64,000 nt of DNA from Caulobacteraceae bacterium PMMR1 (GTDB lineage Bacteria; Pseudomonadota; Alphaproteobacteria; Caulobacterales; Caulobacteraceae), in contig JPOM01000001.1 in the NCBI GenBank assembly GCA_000733915.1, forward strand, positions 1,674,001 to 1,738,000, in the 5' to 3' direction. Each line of letters begins with the position of its first letter. Position 1 is the first letter of the stretch. This document shows, one piece after another, positions 24,478 to 32,982 of the stretch. The position numbers and the translations under genes were made by a program. The notes under the pieces are model-generated. The model did not search any database, was not told where the DNA came from, and was given only the letters and a program-made list of their open reading frames with translations.

Positions 24478-26261
24478 CGCCTTCACCGCCGCTGCAGGAC
24501 CAGGTCGCGGCGGCGCAGGACGCCTGGCTGGCGGCGGCCCTGGTCGCGGTCGATCCCGCGGGACTTGCCGGCGTGAGCGTGCGCGCGCCCGCCGGCCCGG
24601 TCCGGGAAGCCTGGACCGCGGCCTTCCGCGCCGCGCTTCCCCCGCACACGCCCGTCGGGCGCGTGCCGTCCGGCATCGAGGACGAGCGCCTGCTAGGCGG
24701 ACTGGACCTCACGGCCAGCCTCGCGGCAGGGCGGCCCGTGGTTCAGCGCGGGCTGGCCGCCGCCCACGACGGCGGGGTGCTGATGCTGCCCATGGCGGAG
24801 CGCACGCCTGAGCCCGTCGCCGCGCGCCTGGCCGCCGTGCTCGACCGGCAGGTGGTCGAGATCGAGCGCGACGGGATCAGCGCCGCTTTCCCCGCCCGGC
24901 TAGGCCTCGTCCTGCTCGACGAAGGCGCGGAGCCGGAGGAGCGACCGCCCGCCGCCCTGCTCGACCGCCTGGCCTTCCGCGTCGACCTCGGCGGCATAGG
25001 CGTGCGCATGGACCTGCCCGCGGGCCCGGGCGCCGAGGCCGTTCGCGCCGCGCGCGCGCGGATCGAAGAGGTGCGGCCGTGTGCGGACGCGCTCCTGGAG
25101 GCGCTTTGCCAGGCCGCGGCCGCCCTCGGCGTCGAGGGGGTGCGCCCCGTCCTGCTCGCCGCCCGCGCCGCCCGCGCGCACGCCGCCCTCGGCGGACGCA
25201 CAGAAATCGCGAGCGAGGACGCCGCCGCCGCCGTGCGTCTGGTGCTCGCGCCGCGCGCGCTTCGGCTGCCCGAGGCGGAGGCGGAGGCGGAGCCCAAGGC
25301 GGACGCGCCCCCGAGGCGCCCCCGAGCCGCCTTCCGAGCGCCCCTCCAATCCCGAAGACGGGAACGCCGCCGAGGTGCAGGCCGCCGCCGACGCCCTGGT
25401 CGAGGCGGCGCGCGCGGCGCTTCCCTCGGACCTCTTGAGCCGCATCGTCGCCGAGAACGCCCGGGCCGCCCGGGCCCCACGCCGCTCCGGCTCCGGCGCG
25501 GCGGCGACGTCTGCGCGGCGGGGCGCGCCGGCCGGCTCCCGCCCAGGGCGGCTTCGGCCCGGCGACCGGCTGAACCTGCCCGAGACGCTGCGCGCGGCCG
25601 CCCCCTGGCAGAGGCTCCGCGCCCGCGCCGACGGCTCGGCCGCCGCCCTGATCCGTGTCCGCCCGGACGACTTCCGCATCCGCCGCTTCGTCCAGCGGCG
25701 CGAGCAGACGGCGATATTCGTCGTGGATGCGTCAGGCTCCAGCGCGCTGCAGCGCCTCGCCGAGGCCAAGGGCGCGGTCGAGCTGCTGCTGGCGCGCGCC
25801 TATGTGTCCCGGGACCGGGTCGCCCTGATCGCCTTCCGCGGCCAGGGGGCGGAGACCCTGCTGGCGCCCACCCGCTCCCTGACGCGGGCCAAGCGGAGCC
25901 TGGCGGAGCTGCCGGGGGCGGCGGCACCCCCCTCGCGGCGGGGCTCGACGCGGCGCTCGCCCTGGCGCTCGCCGAGCGCGCGCGGGAGCGGACGCCGCTG
26001 CTGGTCGTGCTCACGGACGGGCGCGCCAACGTCGACCGGGACGGGGCAGGCGGGCGCGCCGAGGCGGAGCGGGACGCGCTTGCAGCCGCCGTCCTGATCG
26101 GCCGATCGGGGATCCGCGCCGCCTATCTCGACACCTCGCCCCGGCCCCAGCCCGGCGGCGACCGCTTCGCCCGGGCCATGGGCGCCGTCTACGCCCCCCT
26201 GCCCTACGCGGAGGCCGCCGGCGTCGCTCGAGCGGTCGGGGCGCTCGTGAGCGCCGCGTGA
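24474..26261 (+). CDS. bchD: magnesium chelatase subunit D, with two compensating frame changes
   Basis: BchD links the BchI ring to BchH. The reading frame changes twice. The N-terminal AAA-like part (24474 to about 25315) is in one frame. The acidic linker and the VWA part with the metal site VVDASGSSALQR (about 25316-25918) are shifted by one. The end (GLDAALALALAERARERTPL to VGALVSAA) returns to the first frame. The shifts coincide with C5 runs (25308-25312, 25319-25323) and a G5 run (25914-25918). Adding one G at the latter gives LPGGGGTPLAAG, the natural motif. A sequencing indel pair is more likely than a dead gene. Confidence 0.88.
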   Translation: MTPSPPLQDQVAAAQDAWLAAALVAVDPAGLAGVSVRAPAGPVREAWTAAFRAALPPHTPVGRVPSGIEDERLLGGLDLTASLAAGRPVVQRGLAAAHDGGVLMLPMAERTPEPVAARLAAVLDRQVVEIERDGISAAFPARLGLVLLDEGAEPEERPPAALLDRLAFRVDLGGIGVRMDLPAGPGAEAVRAARARIEEVRPCADALLEALCQAAAALGVEGVRPVLLAARAARAHAALGGRTEIASEDAAAAVRLVLAPRALRLPEAEAEAEPKADAPPRRPRAAFRAPLQSRRRERRRGAGRRRRPGRGGARGASLGPLEPHRRRERPGRPGPTPLRLRRGGDVCAAGRAGRLPPRAASARRPAEPARDAARGRPLAEAPRPRRRLGRRPDPCPPGRLPHPPLRPAARADGDIRRGCVRLQRAAAPRRGQGRGRAAAGARLCVPGPGRPDRLPRPGGGDPAGAHPLPDAGQAEPGGAAGGGGTPLAAGLDAALALALAERARERTPLLVVLTDGRANVDRDGAGGRAEAERDALAAAVLIGRSGIRAAYLDTSPRPQPGGDRFARAMGAVYAPLPYAEAAGVARAVGALVSAA

Positions 26262-27157
26262 TGTTCGGCCTCGTCAAGCCGGACTGGAACCGCGAGGGCC
26301 GCGACTGGCCCAACCGCGAGGCCAGCCGCTTCATCCTAGCCGCCGGCCTTCGCTGGCACGTGCAGGTGATGGGCAAGGGCCCCGCGATGCTGCTCCTGCA
26401 CGGAACCGGCGCGGCGACCCACTCGTGGCGGGACCTCGCCCCGAACCTCGCGCGGGACTTCACCGTCGTGGCGCCGGACCTGCCCGGGCACGGCTTCACC
26501 GACACGCCCCGCGGCGACGGCCTGGCGCTGAACGGCATGGCGCGCGAGATCACAGGCCTGCTAGACGTCCTGCAAGTGGCGCCGGAGACGGTGGTCGGCC
26601 ACTCCGCCGGCGCAGCGGTCGCCCTGCGCATGACGCTGGACCGCCGCATCGAGCCGCGGAGCGTCGTCAGCCTGAACGGGGCGCTGCGGCCGTTCCCCGG
26701 CGCCAACGGCCACATCTTCCCCGCCCTGGCCCAGCTTCTGTTCCTCAACCCGGTCGCGCAGCAGGTCTTCGCCTGGCGGGCGCAGCAGCCCGGGGCGGTG
26801 GCGCGCCTGCTGGAGAACACCGGGTCGCGGATCGACGCGCGAGGTCTTCGCGCCTACGCCGCCCTGCTCGGCACGACCGGCCACATCGCCGGCGCGCTCG
26901 GCATGATGGCGCGATGGGACCTGGAGCCCCTCGTGGCGGACCTGCCGCGGCTGAGCGTTCCCCTGACCCTCGTGGCGGCGGAGGGCGACCGGGCCGTGCC
27001 GCCCAAGGCCGCCGACGCCGTGCACGCGCGCGTCCCGCGCAGCACCGTCGTGCGCCTCCCCAAGCTCGGCCACCTCGCCCACGAGGAGGCGCCCGCCCTG
27101 GTCGCCGACGTCATCCGCGACGCGGTCAGGGCGGCGGCGGCCCCGGAGGCGGTCTGA
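26261..27157 (+). CDS. bchO: alpha/beta hydrolase BchO
   Basis: BchO is an alpha/beta hydrolase always linked to Mg-chelatase genes; its reaction is not settled. The 298-residue product has the oxyanion region LLLHGTGAATHSWRDL, the nucleophile elbow GHSAGAAVAL with Ser, and a C-terminal His in LGHLAHEEAP. The ATG overlaps the bchD stop by one base (TGATG), and the next small gene begins the same way. Confidence 0.93.
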   Translation: MFGLVKPDWNREGRDWPNREASRFILAAGLRWHVQVMGKGPAMLLLHGTGAATHSWRDLAPNLARDFTVVAPDLPGHGFTDTPRGDGLALNGMAREITGLLDVLQVAPETVVGHSAGAAVALRMTLDRRIEPRSVVSLNGALRPFPGANGHIFPALAQLLFLNPVAQQVFAWRAQQPGAVARLLENTGSRIDARGLRAYAALLGTTGHIAGALGMMARWDLEPLVADLPRLSVPLTLVAAEGDRAVPPKAADAVHARVPRSTVVRLPKLGHLAHEEAPALVADVIRDAVRAAAAPEAV

Positions 27158-27324
27158 TGCGGAACCTTCTCCCCCTCGCCGCCCAGTCGGTGCTGGAACT
27201 CGCCGCGGTGGCCTGGGCCGGCTGGGAGCTCTGGTCCTTGCGCAAGAAACCCCCGAAGCCGCCGCCCAGCTCAGCCGACCCGCCGCGGCATCCGGTAGGG
27301 AAGCAGGGCCTTGACGAAGGCTGA
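27157..27324 (+). CDS. small membrane protein after bchO
   Basis: The 55-residue product starts MRNLLPLAAQSVLELAAVAW and has one hydrophobic segment, then a short Lys/Pro-rich tail (RKKPPKPPPSSADPP). The ATG overlaps the bchO stop (TGATG), strongly suggesting coupled translation. Its 3' end overlaps the converging crtC gene by 54 bp. No family recognised. The coupling makes it likely real, but length and composition leave doubt. Confidence 0.55.
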   Translation: MRNLLPLAAQSVLELAAVAWAGWELWSLRKKPPKPPPSSADPPRHPVGKQGLDEG

Positions 27325-28200
27325 GCGCAGCCGCGAGGCCGAAAGCGTCTCGTGCACGATGGCCGAGGGCTCGCCCCAGAGCGACGCCTCCAGCATGGAG
27401 CGGCTGTAGAACGGCGCGTCCTCGAGCGTCTTGCGCAGCCGCGGCGGATGGGCGGCCTCGCCCCGGACCCGGCGCGGCATCCTCCAGAAGGTCTGCGGCA
27501 AGCTGTGGAAGGGCGGCGGCGCGACCTCCTCCACCGCGCCGTCCTGCCCGATCCGGAGCGACAGGTGCACGCCGTCGCCGTCCTCGGGCCCAACGTCGTA
27601 GAAGATCAGGGTGTCCCGCCGACGGTGCGCCCTGGACCAGGTCCAGTCGGAGAAGGCGCGCTCGAGCGGGCTGTCGCCGCCGTTGGTGTCGAAGTAGCCG
27701 TCGCCGCTCCACCTCAGGCCCGGGCGGCTCAGCGCCACCTCGACCCGGGCGCGGGGCGCGATGGGCCGCCAGACGTGCCGTCCGACGCCGCCGATGGCGA
27801 ACTGGCGCGGGATCAGGGCCTGAGGATGCAGGCGGATCTCGCCCCGGATCGGCGCAGGCACGGGGGTGGTGGTCTCGCGGAGCCGGATGACCAGGACGTC
27901 GTCTTCCCAGCTCAGGCTGCTCGGCCCGATCAGGAGCTGGCGCGCCTCCTGATGGATGGCGCCGCGTCCCCTCTCCGTCATCGCCCAGCCCGGCCGCCAG
28001 ACCGCCCCGCGCGGGCCGTAGAGGGCGACGTTCAGCGTCACGTGATCAAAAGGATCGGCCCAGCGCGTGCGGGCGTAGTAGGGCGAAAAGACGCTGCCGA
28101 TGAAGGCGATGACGGTCAGGCCGAAGCGGCCGTCGTCGCTCAGGGCATCGACGTACCACCAGCGGTAGCCCCCCGGCGGAACGTGGACGTCGAAGCGCGG
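27271..28200 (-). CDS. crtC: hydroxyneurosporene hydratase CrtC (start unresolved)
   Basis: CrtC adds water across the C1,2 double bond of acyclic carotenoids in the spirilloxanthin/spheroidene branch. Conserved stretches are PPGGYRWWYVDALSDDGRFG, IAFIGSVFSPYYARTRW, PIAPRARVEVALSRPG and GYFDTNGGDSPLERAFSDW. The family N terminus begins at about 28200, but no ATG, GTG or TTG lies in frame near it. The nearest ATG (28206-28208) is in the crtD frame, and the next in-frame one upstream is at 28485, deep in crtD. Either a rare start codon is used or a base is missing. Confidence 0.85.
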   Translation of the reverse strand, partial: PRFDVHVPPGGYRWWYVDALSDDGRFGLTVIAFIGSVFSPYYARTRWADPFDHVTLNVALYGPRGAVWRPGWAMTERGRGAIHQEARQLLIGPSSLSWEDDVLVIRLRETTTPVPAPIRGEIRLHPQALIPRQFAIGGVGRHVWRPIAPRARVEVALSRPGLRWSGDGYFDTNGGDSPLERAFSDWTWSRAHRRRDTLIFYDVGPEDGDGVHLSLRIGQDGAVEEVAPPPFHSLPQTFWRMPRRVRGEAAHPPRLRKTLEDAPFYSRSMLEASLWGEPSAIVHETLSASRLRSAFVKALLPYRMPRRVG

Positions 28201-29675
28201 TCCTGCATCAGCCGGCGCGCCGCCAGCCGCCCCGACAGCGCCGCCATCGGCACGCCCGCCCCCGGGTGCACGCTCCCCCCCGCGAGATAGAGCCCCGGCA
28301 GGCGTGAACGCGACCCCGGCCGGCGAAAAGCTGCCGCCCAGCCATGCATCGCCTGTCCATAGAGGGCGCCCCCCGTGTGCGGGAACATCGCCTCGAACTC
28401 CCGCGGCGTCGTAACCGTCGGCGACCCCGTAGGCGTCACGGCCAGCCCGCAGCTCCGCAGGTGATCCAGGACCGTCGTTTCGCATCTGGCGAGCTCCCGC
28501 GCGTCCCTCGCGCTTCGGTCCCCGTCGGCCGGGGCGTTGATCAAGAGGAAGAGGCGCTCAGCCCCGCCGGCGCCCTCGCCCGCGTCGTCGCGATCCTGGG
28601 CGCAGAGGTAGACGGTGGGCTGGGCGGGCACGCGGCCCTGGGCGAGGTCGTCGAACTCGGCCCGGTAGTCGCGGGAGAAGAAGACATTGTGCCGAGCCGG
28701 CGTTAGGCCCTCGGCATGGGCCGACATCGCCCAGGTCACGGCGGAGAGGGAGCGGACCGGCGCGCGGGCGCCCCCGACGGCAGCCGCGGCCTCGGGCCCG
28801 AAGGCGCCGGCGCGCAAGGCCGAGGCGTCCGCCGCCACCACCACCGCGTCGGCCGCGATCTCCTCGCCGGACCGGAGCGCGACCCCTGTCGCACGGCCGT
28901 GGCGGACCAGGATGCGCTCGGCCTCCGCCTGATAGCGGAATACGACCTCGCGGGACGCCGCCAGCGCGGCCATGGCGTCCGCCAGCGCCCGCATGTCGCC
29001 GTCGACCAGCCAGACGCCCTGCTGCTCCACATGGGCGATCAGCATCAGGGTGGCGGGCGCCTCGAAGGGCGAGGCGCCGCAGTAGGTGGCGTAGCGCCCG
29101 AACAGCTGCCTGAGGCGCGGGTCCCGGAAGTGGTCGCCCAGCGCCTGCCAGAGCGTCTCGTAGGGTCTCAGCGCGAAGAGCGCCGGCAGGTTCTGCTGCG
29201 CGATCCGCCAGCTCAGGCCCACCAGACCGCAGCGGTCCCGAGTCAGGAAGGTGTCGCGGAGCGCCCCATAGATGCGCGCCGACTCCGCCGCGAAGGCGCG
29301 ATAGCCCCTGGCCTCCCGCGCCCCGGCGAAGGCGCCGATCGCGTCCGCTGAGCGGTCGACCTCGGCGAAGAGGTCCAGGTGCTCGGACCGGCTCCACGCG
29401 TGGCGGGCGAGCAAGCCGGCGGGCCTCAGCGCCACATGCGTGTCGAGCTCGGCCCCCGCATCGGCGAACAGCTGATCGAAGACCCAGCGCATGGTCAGGA
29501 TCGTCGGACCGCCGTCGAGGCGCCGGTTGCCGACGGCGACCTGGTGCATCTTGCCCCCTGGGGTCGCGGCGCGCTCGACCACCGTCACCTCGTGGCCGGC
29601 CGCGGCGAGGTCGATGGCGCAGGCGAGACCGCCCATGCCGCTGCCGATCACCACGATCTTGCTGCGTCCGGACAC
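28140..29675 (-). CDS. crtD: hydroxyneurosporene/methoxyneurosporene desaturase CrtD
   Basis: CrtD introduces the 3,4 double bond after CrtC and CrtF act. The 511-residue flavoprotein has the FAD motif KIVVIGSGMGGLACAIDLAA, ERAATPGGKMHQV, and the CrtD-type GPTILTMRWVFDQLFADAGA that separates it from CrtI. The C-terminal FAD motif is AGGSVHPGAGVPMAALSG. The GTG at 29675 begins the fold directly. The last 61 bp overlap the N-terminal coding of crtC in another frame. Confidence 0.93.
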   Translation of the reverse strand: MSGRSKIVVIGSGMGGLACAIDLAAAGHEVTVVERAATPGGKMHQVAVGNRRLDGGPTILTMRWVFDQLFADAGAELDTHVALRPAGLLARHAWSRSEHLDLFAEVDRSADAIGAFAGAREARGYRAFAAESARIYGALRDTFLTRDRCGLVGLSWRIAQQNLPALFALRPYETLWQALGDHFRDPRLRQLFGRYATYCGASPFEAPATLMLIAHVEQQGVWLVDGDMRALADAMAALAASREVVFRYQAEAERILVRHGRATGVALRSGEEIAADAVVVAADASALRAGAFGPEAAAAVGGARAPVRSLSAVTWAMSAHAEGLTPARHNVFFSRDYRAEFDDLAQGRVPAQPTVYLCAQDRDDAGEGAGGAERLFLLINAPADGDRSARDARELARCETTVLDHLRSCGLAVTPTGSPTVTTPREFEAMFPHTGGALYGQAMHGWAAAFRRPGSRSRLPGLYLAGGSVHPGAGVPMAALSGRLAARRLMQDRASTSTFRRGATAGGTSMP

Positions 29676-29697
29676 CGCTGGCCCGCCCCACTGACAG

Positions 29698-29735
29698 TTG
29701 ACCCGGACGCTAGCATGTGTCCAGTTTGTATGACA
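29698..29735. promoter_or_regulatory. crtD/crtF divergent promoter with PpsR box
   Basis: The 90-bp divergent region contains TGTCCAGTTTGTATGACA (29718-29735), a perfect TGT-N12-ACA PpsR/CrtJ site. TTGACC (29698-29703) may be a -35 for crtF, placing the box over the -10. One operator could repress both crtCD and crtF-bchCXYZ. Confidence 0.75.
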
Positions 29736-29765
29736 GTTCCTTTTCAACTCCCTCAGGGGTCAGCC

Positions 29766-30940
29766 GTGCCGCAGCCGCCGGGTCTGCCCGTCCCGCTGGA
29801 CCTCGCGGTCAAGCCCAGCCCCTCGCCCCGCCCCCGCCCGAGCCTGCGCGAGGCGTGGCTGGCGTGGCGCAACCGCCTGTTCGCCAGCCCCGGGTTTCAG
29901 CGCTGGGCGGCCGACTTCCCTCTGACCCGCCGCGTCGCCCGGGCCCGCGCTCGAGGCCTGTTCGATCTCGTGGCGGGGTTCGTCTATTCGCAGACGCTCG
30001 CGACCTGCGTGCGGCTGGGAGTGTTCGAGCGCCTTCGCGAGGGGCCCCGCAGCGTCGCCGCCCTCGCCGCCGAGCTCGACCTGCCCCCGAGAGCCTGCGC
30101 CGCCTTCTGCATGCCGCCCATGGGCTGGCCCTCGTGCAGCCGCTGGACGCCGAGCGCTATGTCCTGGGCCCGCAGGGCGCGGCCCTGCTCGGCAGCGCGG
30201 GCCTCATGGAGATGATCGCGCACCACGAGCGGCTCTATGCGGACCTCCAAGACGGGCCCGGCCTGTTGCGGCGTCGAGCCGGGGGGCTCGCGGCCTACTG
30301 GCCCTATGCCGTGACCGAGCAGCCGGGCGAGGCCTCGCCCGCGGACGTGGCCGCCTACTCAGCCCTGATGGCCGCGACTCAGCCCGCGGTCGCCGCCGAC
30401 CTGCTCGACGCCTATCCTGTCGCGCGCCACCGGCGGCTGATGGATGTGGGCGGGGGCGAGGGCGCCTTCCTGGAGGCGGCCGGCGCGCGGGCGCCGGCGT
30501 TGCGGCTCGCCCTCTTCGACCTGCCCGCCGTGACCGAGCGCGCCCGAGCGCGCCTCGGCGCCCGGGGCCTGCTGGAGCGCACTGAAATCCACGCCGGCGA
30601 CTTCCTCGCCGAGCCCCTGCCCCGGGGCGCGGACCTGATCACGCTGGTGCGCATCCTGCACGACCACGACGACGCCGGCGCCGCCGCCATCCTGAGGAAC
30701 GTCCGCGCGGCCCTGCCCGACGACGGCGCGCTCCTCATTGGCGAGCCCATGGGCGGGGACAAGCGCCCCGATCGGGTGGGCGATGTCTATTTCGCCTTCT
30801 ACCTGCTCGCCATGGGGCGGGGCCGGGCGCGCAGCCCCGGCGAACTCACGGCCCTGCTGCACGCCGCGGGCTTCTCGCGGGTGCGCCGGCTTCGAACCCG
30901 CACGCCCTTCCTGCTCAGCGCCCTGCTCGCGCATCCCTGA
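29766..30940 (+). CDS. crtF: hydroxyneurosporene O-methyltransferase CrtF, frame change
   Basis: CrtF methylates the C1 hydroxyl of acyclic carotenoids with SAM. The N-terminal dimerisation part (FDLVAGFVYSQTLATCVRLG) is in the frame of the GTG at 29766. From about 30088 the protein continues one base earlier (LRRLLHAAHGLALVQPLDAE), with the SAM site LMDVGGGEGAFLEAAG and VRILHDHDDAGAAAIL. Adding one C to the C5 run at 30084-30088 joins them as LDLPPESLRRLLHAAHGL, a natural sequence. The GTG has AGGGG upstream. Probably an assembly indel; otherwise the gene is broken. Confidence 0.86.
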
Positions 30941-30959
30941 CCTTCAGGAGCCCCCGCCT

Positions 30960-31889
30960 TTGGACACCCTGGCCGTCGTAATCGAAGCGCCCGAGCAGGT
31001 CCGTCTGCGCCGGCTGGAGCTGAACGACCCGGGCCCTGCCGACGTGGTGGTGGAGGTGGCGGTCAGCGGCGTGTCGACCGGCACCGAGCGCCTGCTCTGG
31101 AGCGGGCAGATGCCGCCCTTCCCCGGGCTCGGTTATCCGCTGGTGCCCGGCTACGAGTCCGTGGGCGTGGTCATAGAGGCCGGGGCCGAGGCGCGCGAGC
31201 ACCTCGGACGCACCGTCTTCGCGCCCGGTAGCACGGCGTTCAAGGACGCCCGGGGCCTGTTCGGCGGAGCGGCGCGGAGGCTCGTGCTCCCCGCCGCGCG
31301 TATCGCGCCCATACCTGAATCGGTCGGCGAGACCGGCGCGCTGCTGGCCCTGGCCGCCACCGCCCGCCACGCCATAGCGGGCGGCTCCGCCCCGGAGCTG
31401 ATCGTGGGCCACGGCGTTCTGGGCCGCCTCCTGGCCCGGCTCGCCTGTGCGCAGGGCGCGGCGCCTCACGTCTGGGAGACCCAGCCCGTGCGGCAGGCGG
31501 GAGCGATCGGCTACGCCGTCGGCCGCCCCGACGAGGACCCGCGGCGGGACTACCGCGCCATCTATGACGTCAGCGGCGATGGGGCGCTGCTCGACAGCCT
31601 GATCGCGCGGCTGGGGCGTTGCGGGGAGGTCGTGCTGGCGGGCTTCTACGACCGGCTGAGCTTCGCCTTCCCGCCCGCCTTCATGAAGGAGGCGCGACTG
31701 CGAGTCGCCGCCGAGTTCACGCCCGCGGACCTCGCCGCCGTCCTGGCCATGGTGGAGCAGCACACCCTCTCGCTCGACGGGCTGATCACCCATCGCGTGC
31801 CGGCCATGGACGCAGAAACCGCTTACCGCACAGCCTTTTCCGACCCCAGCTGCCTCAAGCTGATTCTGGACTGGCGGGCCGTCGACTGA
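30960..31889 (+). CDS. bchC: 3-hydroxyethyl bacteriochlorophyllide a dehydrogenase
   Basis: BchC oxidises the C3 hydroxyethyl group to acetyl. The 309-residue MDR-family product has GVSTGTERLLWSGQMPPFPG and the nucleotide-fold stretch ELIVGHGVLGRLLARLAC. A TTG start at 30960 gives MDTLAVVIEAPEQVRL and lies 10 nt after an AGGAG site; no ATG is suitable. It follows crtF by 19 bp. Confidence 0.95.
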   Translation: MDTLAVVIEAPEQVRLRRLELNDPGPADVVVEVAVSGVSTGTERLLWSGQMPPFPGLGYPLVPGYESVGVVIEAGAEAREHLGRTVFAPGSTAFKDARGLFGGAARRLVLPAARIAPIPESVGETGALLALAATARHAIAGGSAPELIVGHGVLGRLLARLACAQGAAPHVWETQPVRQAGAIGYAVGRPDEDPRRDYRAIYDVSGDGALLDSLIARLGRCGEVVLAGFYDRLSFAFPPAFMKEARLRVAAEFTPADLAAVLAMVEQHTLSLDGLITHRVPAMDAETAYRTAFSDPSCLKLILDWRAVD

Positions 31890-31930
31890 CGCAGATTCGG
31901 ACAGCCGCGCGATCAGTGTGCAAACAGTGA

Positions 31931-31962
31931 TTGACAATCTGGAGCGTCAAGCTAGCTTGACA
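31931..31962 (+). promoter_or_regulatory. bchX promoter with PpsR-type box
   Basis: The 99-bp bchC-bchX gap holds TTGACA (31931-31936) as a possible -35 and CGTCAAGCTAGCTTGACA (31945-31962), an 18-bp palindrome of the PpsR class, ending 26 bp before the bchX GTG. The box inner sequence is itself fully symmetric (CAAGCTAGCTTG). This suggests that bchXYZ-puf has its own regulated start inside the crtF-bchC transcript. Confidence 0.65.
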
Positions 31963-31988
31963 CCCTACGCGCCAGGAGGCTGCAGCCC

Positions 31989-32978
31989 GTGTCGGTAACC
32001 CTGATCGAACGCCAAGCCCCGAAGGCCGAAGCCGCCCCGGACCCTGATCCGGTGCACACCGGCCCGGTCGGCAAGGAGACCCAGATCATCGCGATCTACG
32101 GCAAGGGCGGTTCGGGCAAGAGCTTCGCCCTGTCCAATCTCAGCTACATGATGGCCCAGCAGGGCAAGCGCGTGCTGCTGATCGGCTGCGATCCCAAAAG
32201 CGACACCACGTCCCTGCTCTTCGGCGGCAAGAGCTGCCCGACGATCGTGGAGACCTCCTCCAGGAAGAAGCTCGCCGGCGAAGAGGTGAGGATCGAGGAC
32301 GTCTGCTTCGTCCGCGACGGCGTCTTCGCCATGGAGCTTGGCGGACCCGAGGTCGGGCGCGGCTGCGGCGGGCGCGGCATCATCCACGGCTTCGAACTGC
32401 TCGAGAAGCTCGGCTTCCACGATTGGGGCTTCGACTACGTCCTGCTCGACTTCTTAGGCGACGTGGTCTGCGGCGGCTTCGGCCTGCCGATCGCGCGCGA
32501 CATGTGCCAGAAGGTCATCGTCGTCGGCTCCAACGACCTGCAGTCGCTCTACGTCGCCAACAACGTCTGCTCGGCGGTGGAGTACTTCCGAAAGCTCGGC
32601 GGCAATGTCGGCGTCGCGGGCATCCTGATCAACAAGGACGACGGCACCGGCGAGGCTAAGGCCTTCGCGGCGGCCGCGGGCATCCCGGTTCTGGCCTCGA
32701 TCCCGGCGCATGAGGACATCCGCAGGAAGTCGGCCAACTACCAGATCATCGGCGAGCCCGGGGGCGAGTGGGGCCCTCTGTTCGAGGAGCTGGCTCTGAA
32801 CGTCGCCTCAGCGCCGCCGGTGCGTCCCAAGCCCCTCACCCAAGACGGCCTCCTGGGCCTCTTCTCGCGGGAGACCACGGGGGCCGCGATCACCCTGACG
32901 CCGGCCTCCCAGGCCGACATGCGCGGCGGGATCTTCGTCGAGAAGCCCACCCTCGAAGTCGTCTACGACGCGGCCTGA
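31989..32978 (+). CDS. bchX: chlorophyllide a reductase iron protein BchX
   Basis: BchX is the NifH-like ATPase of chlorophyllide a reductase (ring B), passing electrons to BchYZ. The 329-residue product has the P-loop GKGGSGKS (38-45) and 4Fe-4S ligands C126 (VGRGCGGRG) and C161 (DVVCGGFG). The GTG start is preceded by AGGAGG. A 4-bp gap separates it from bchY. Confidence 0.97.
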   Translation: MSVTLIERQAPKAEAAPDPDPVHTGPVGKETQIIAIYGKGGSGKSFALSNLSYMMAQQGKRVLLIGCDPKSDTTSLLFGGKSCPTIVETSSRKKLAGEEVRIEDVCFVRDGVFAMELGGPEVGRGCGGRGIIHGFELLEKLGFHDWGFDYVLLDFLGDVVCGGFGLPIARDMCQKVIVVGSNDLQSLYVANNVCSAVEYFRKLGGNVGVAGILINKDDGTGEAKAFAAAAGIPVLASIPAHEDIRRKSANYQIIGEPGGEWGPLFEELALNVASAPPVRPKPLTQDGLLGLFSRETTGAAITLTPASQADMRGGIFVEKPTLEVVYDAA

Positions 32979-32982
32979 CCCA

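Noticed and set aside
23434-24486. Long open frames opposite bchI, bchH, bchD and other genes
   Set aside because: High G+C DNA leaves antisense frames open; these are Arg/Pro/Gly/His-rich, lack family motifs and lie wholly over well-supported genes.
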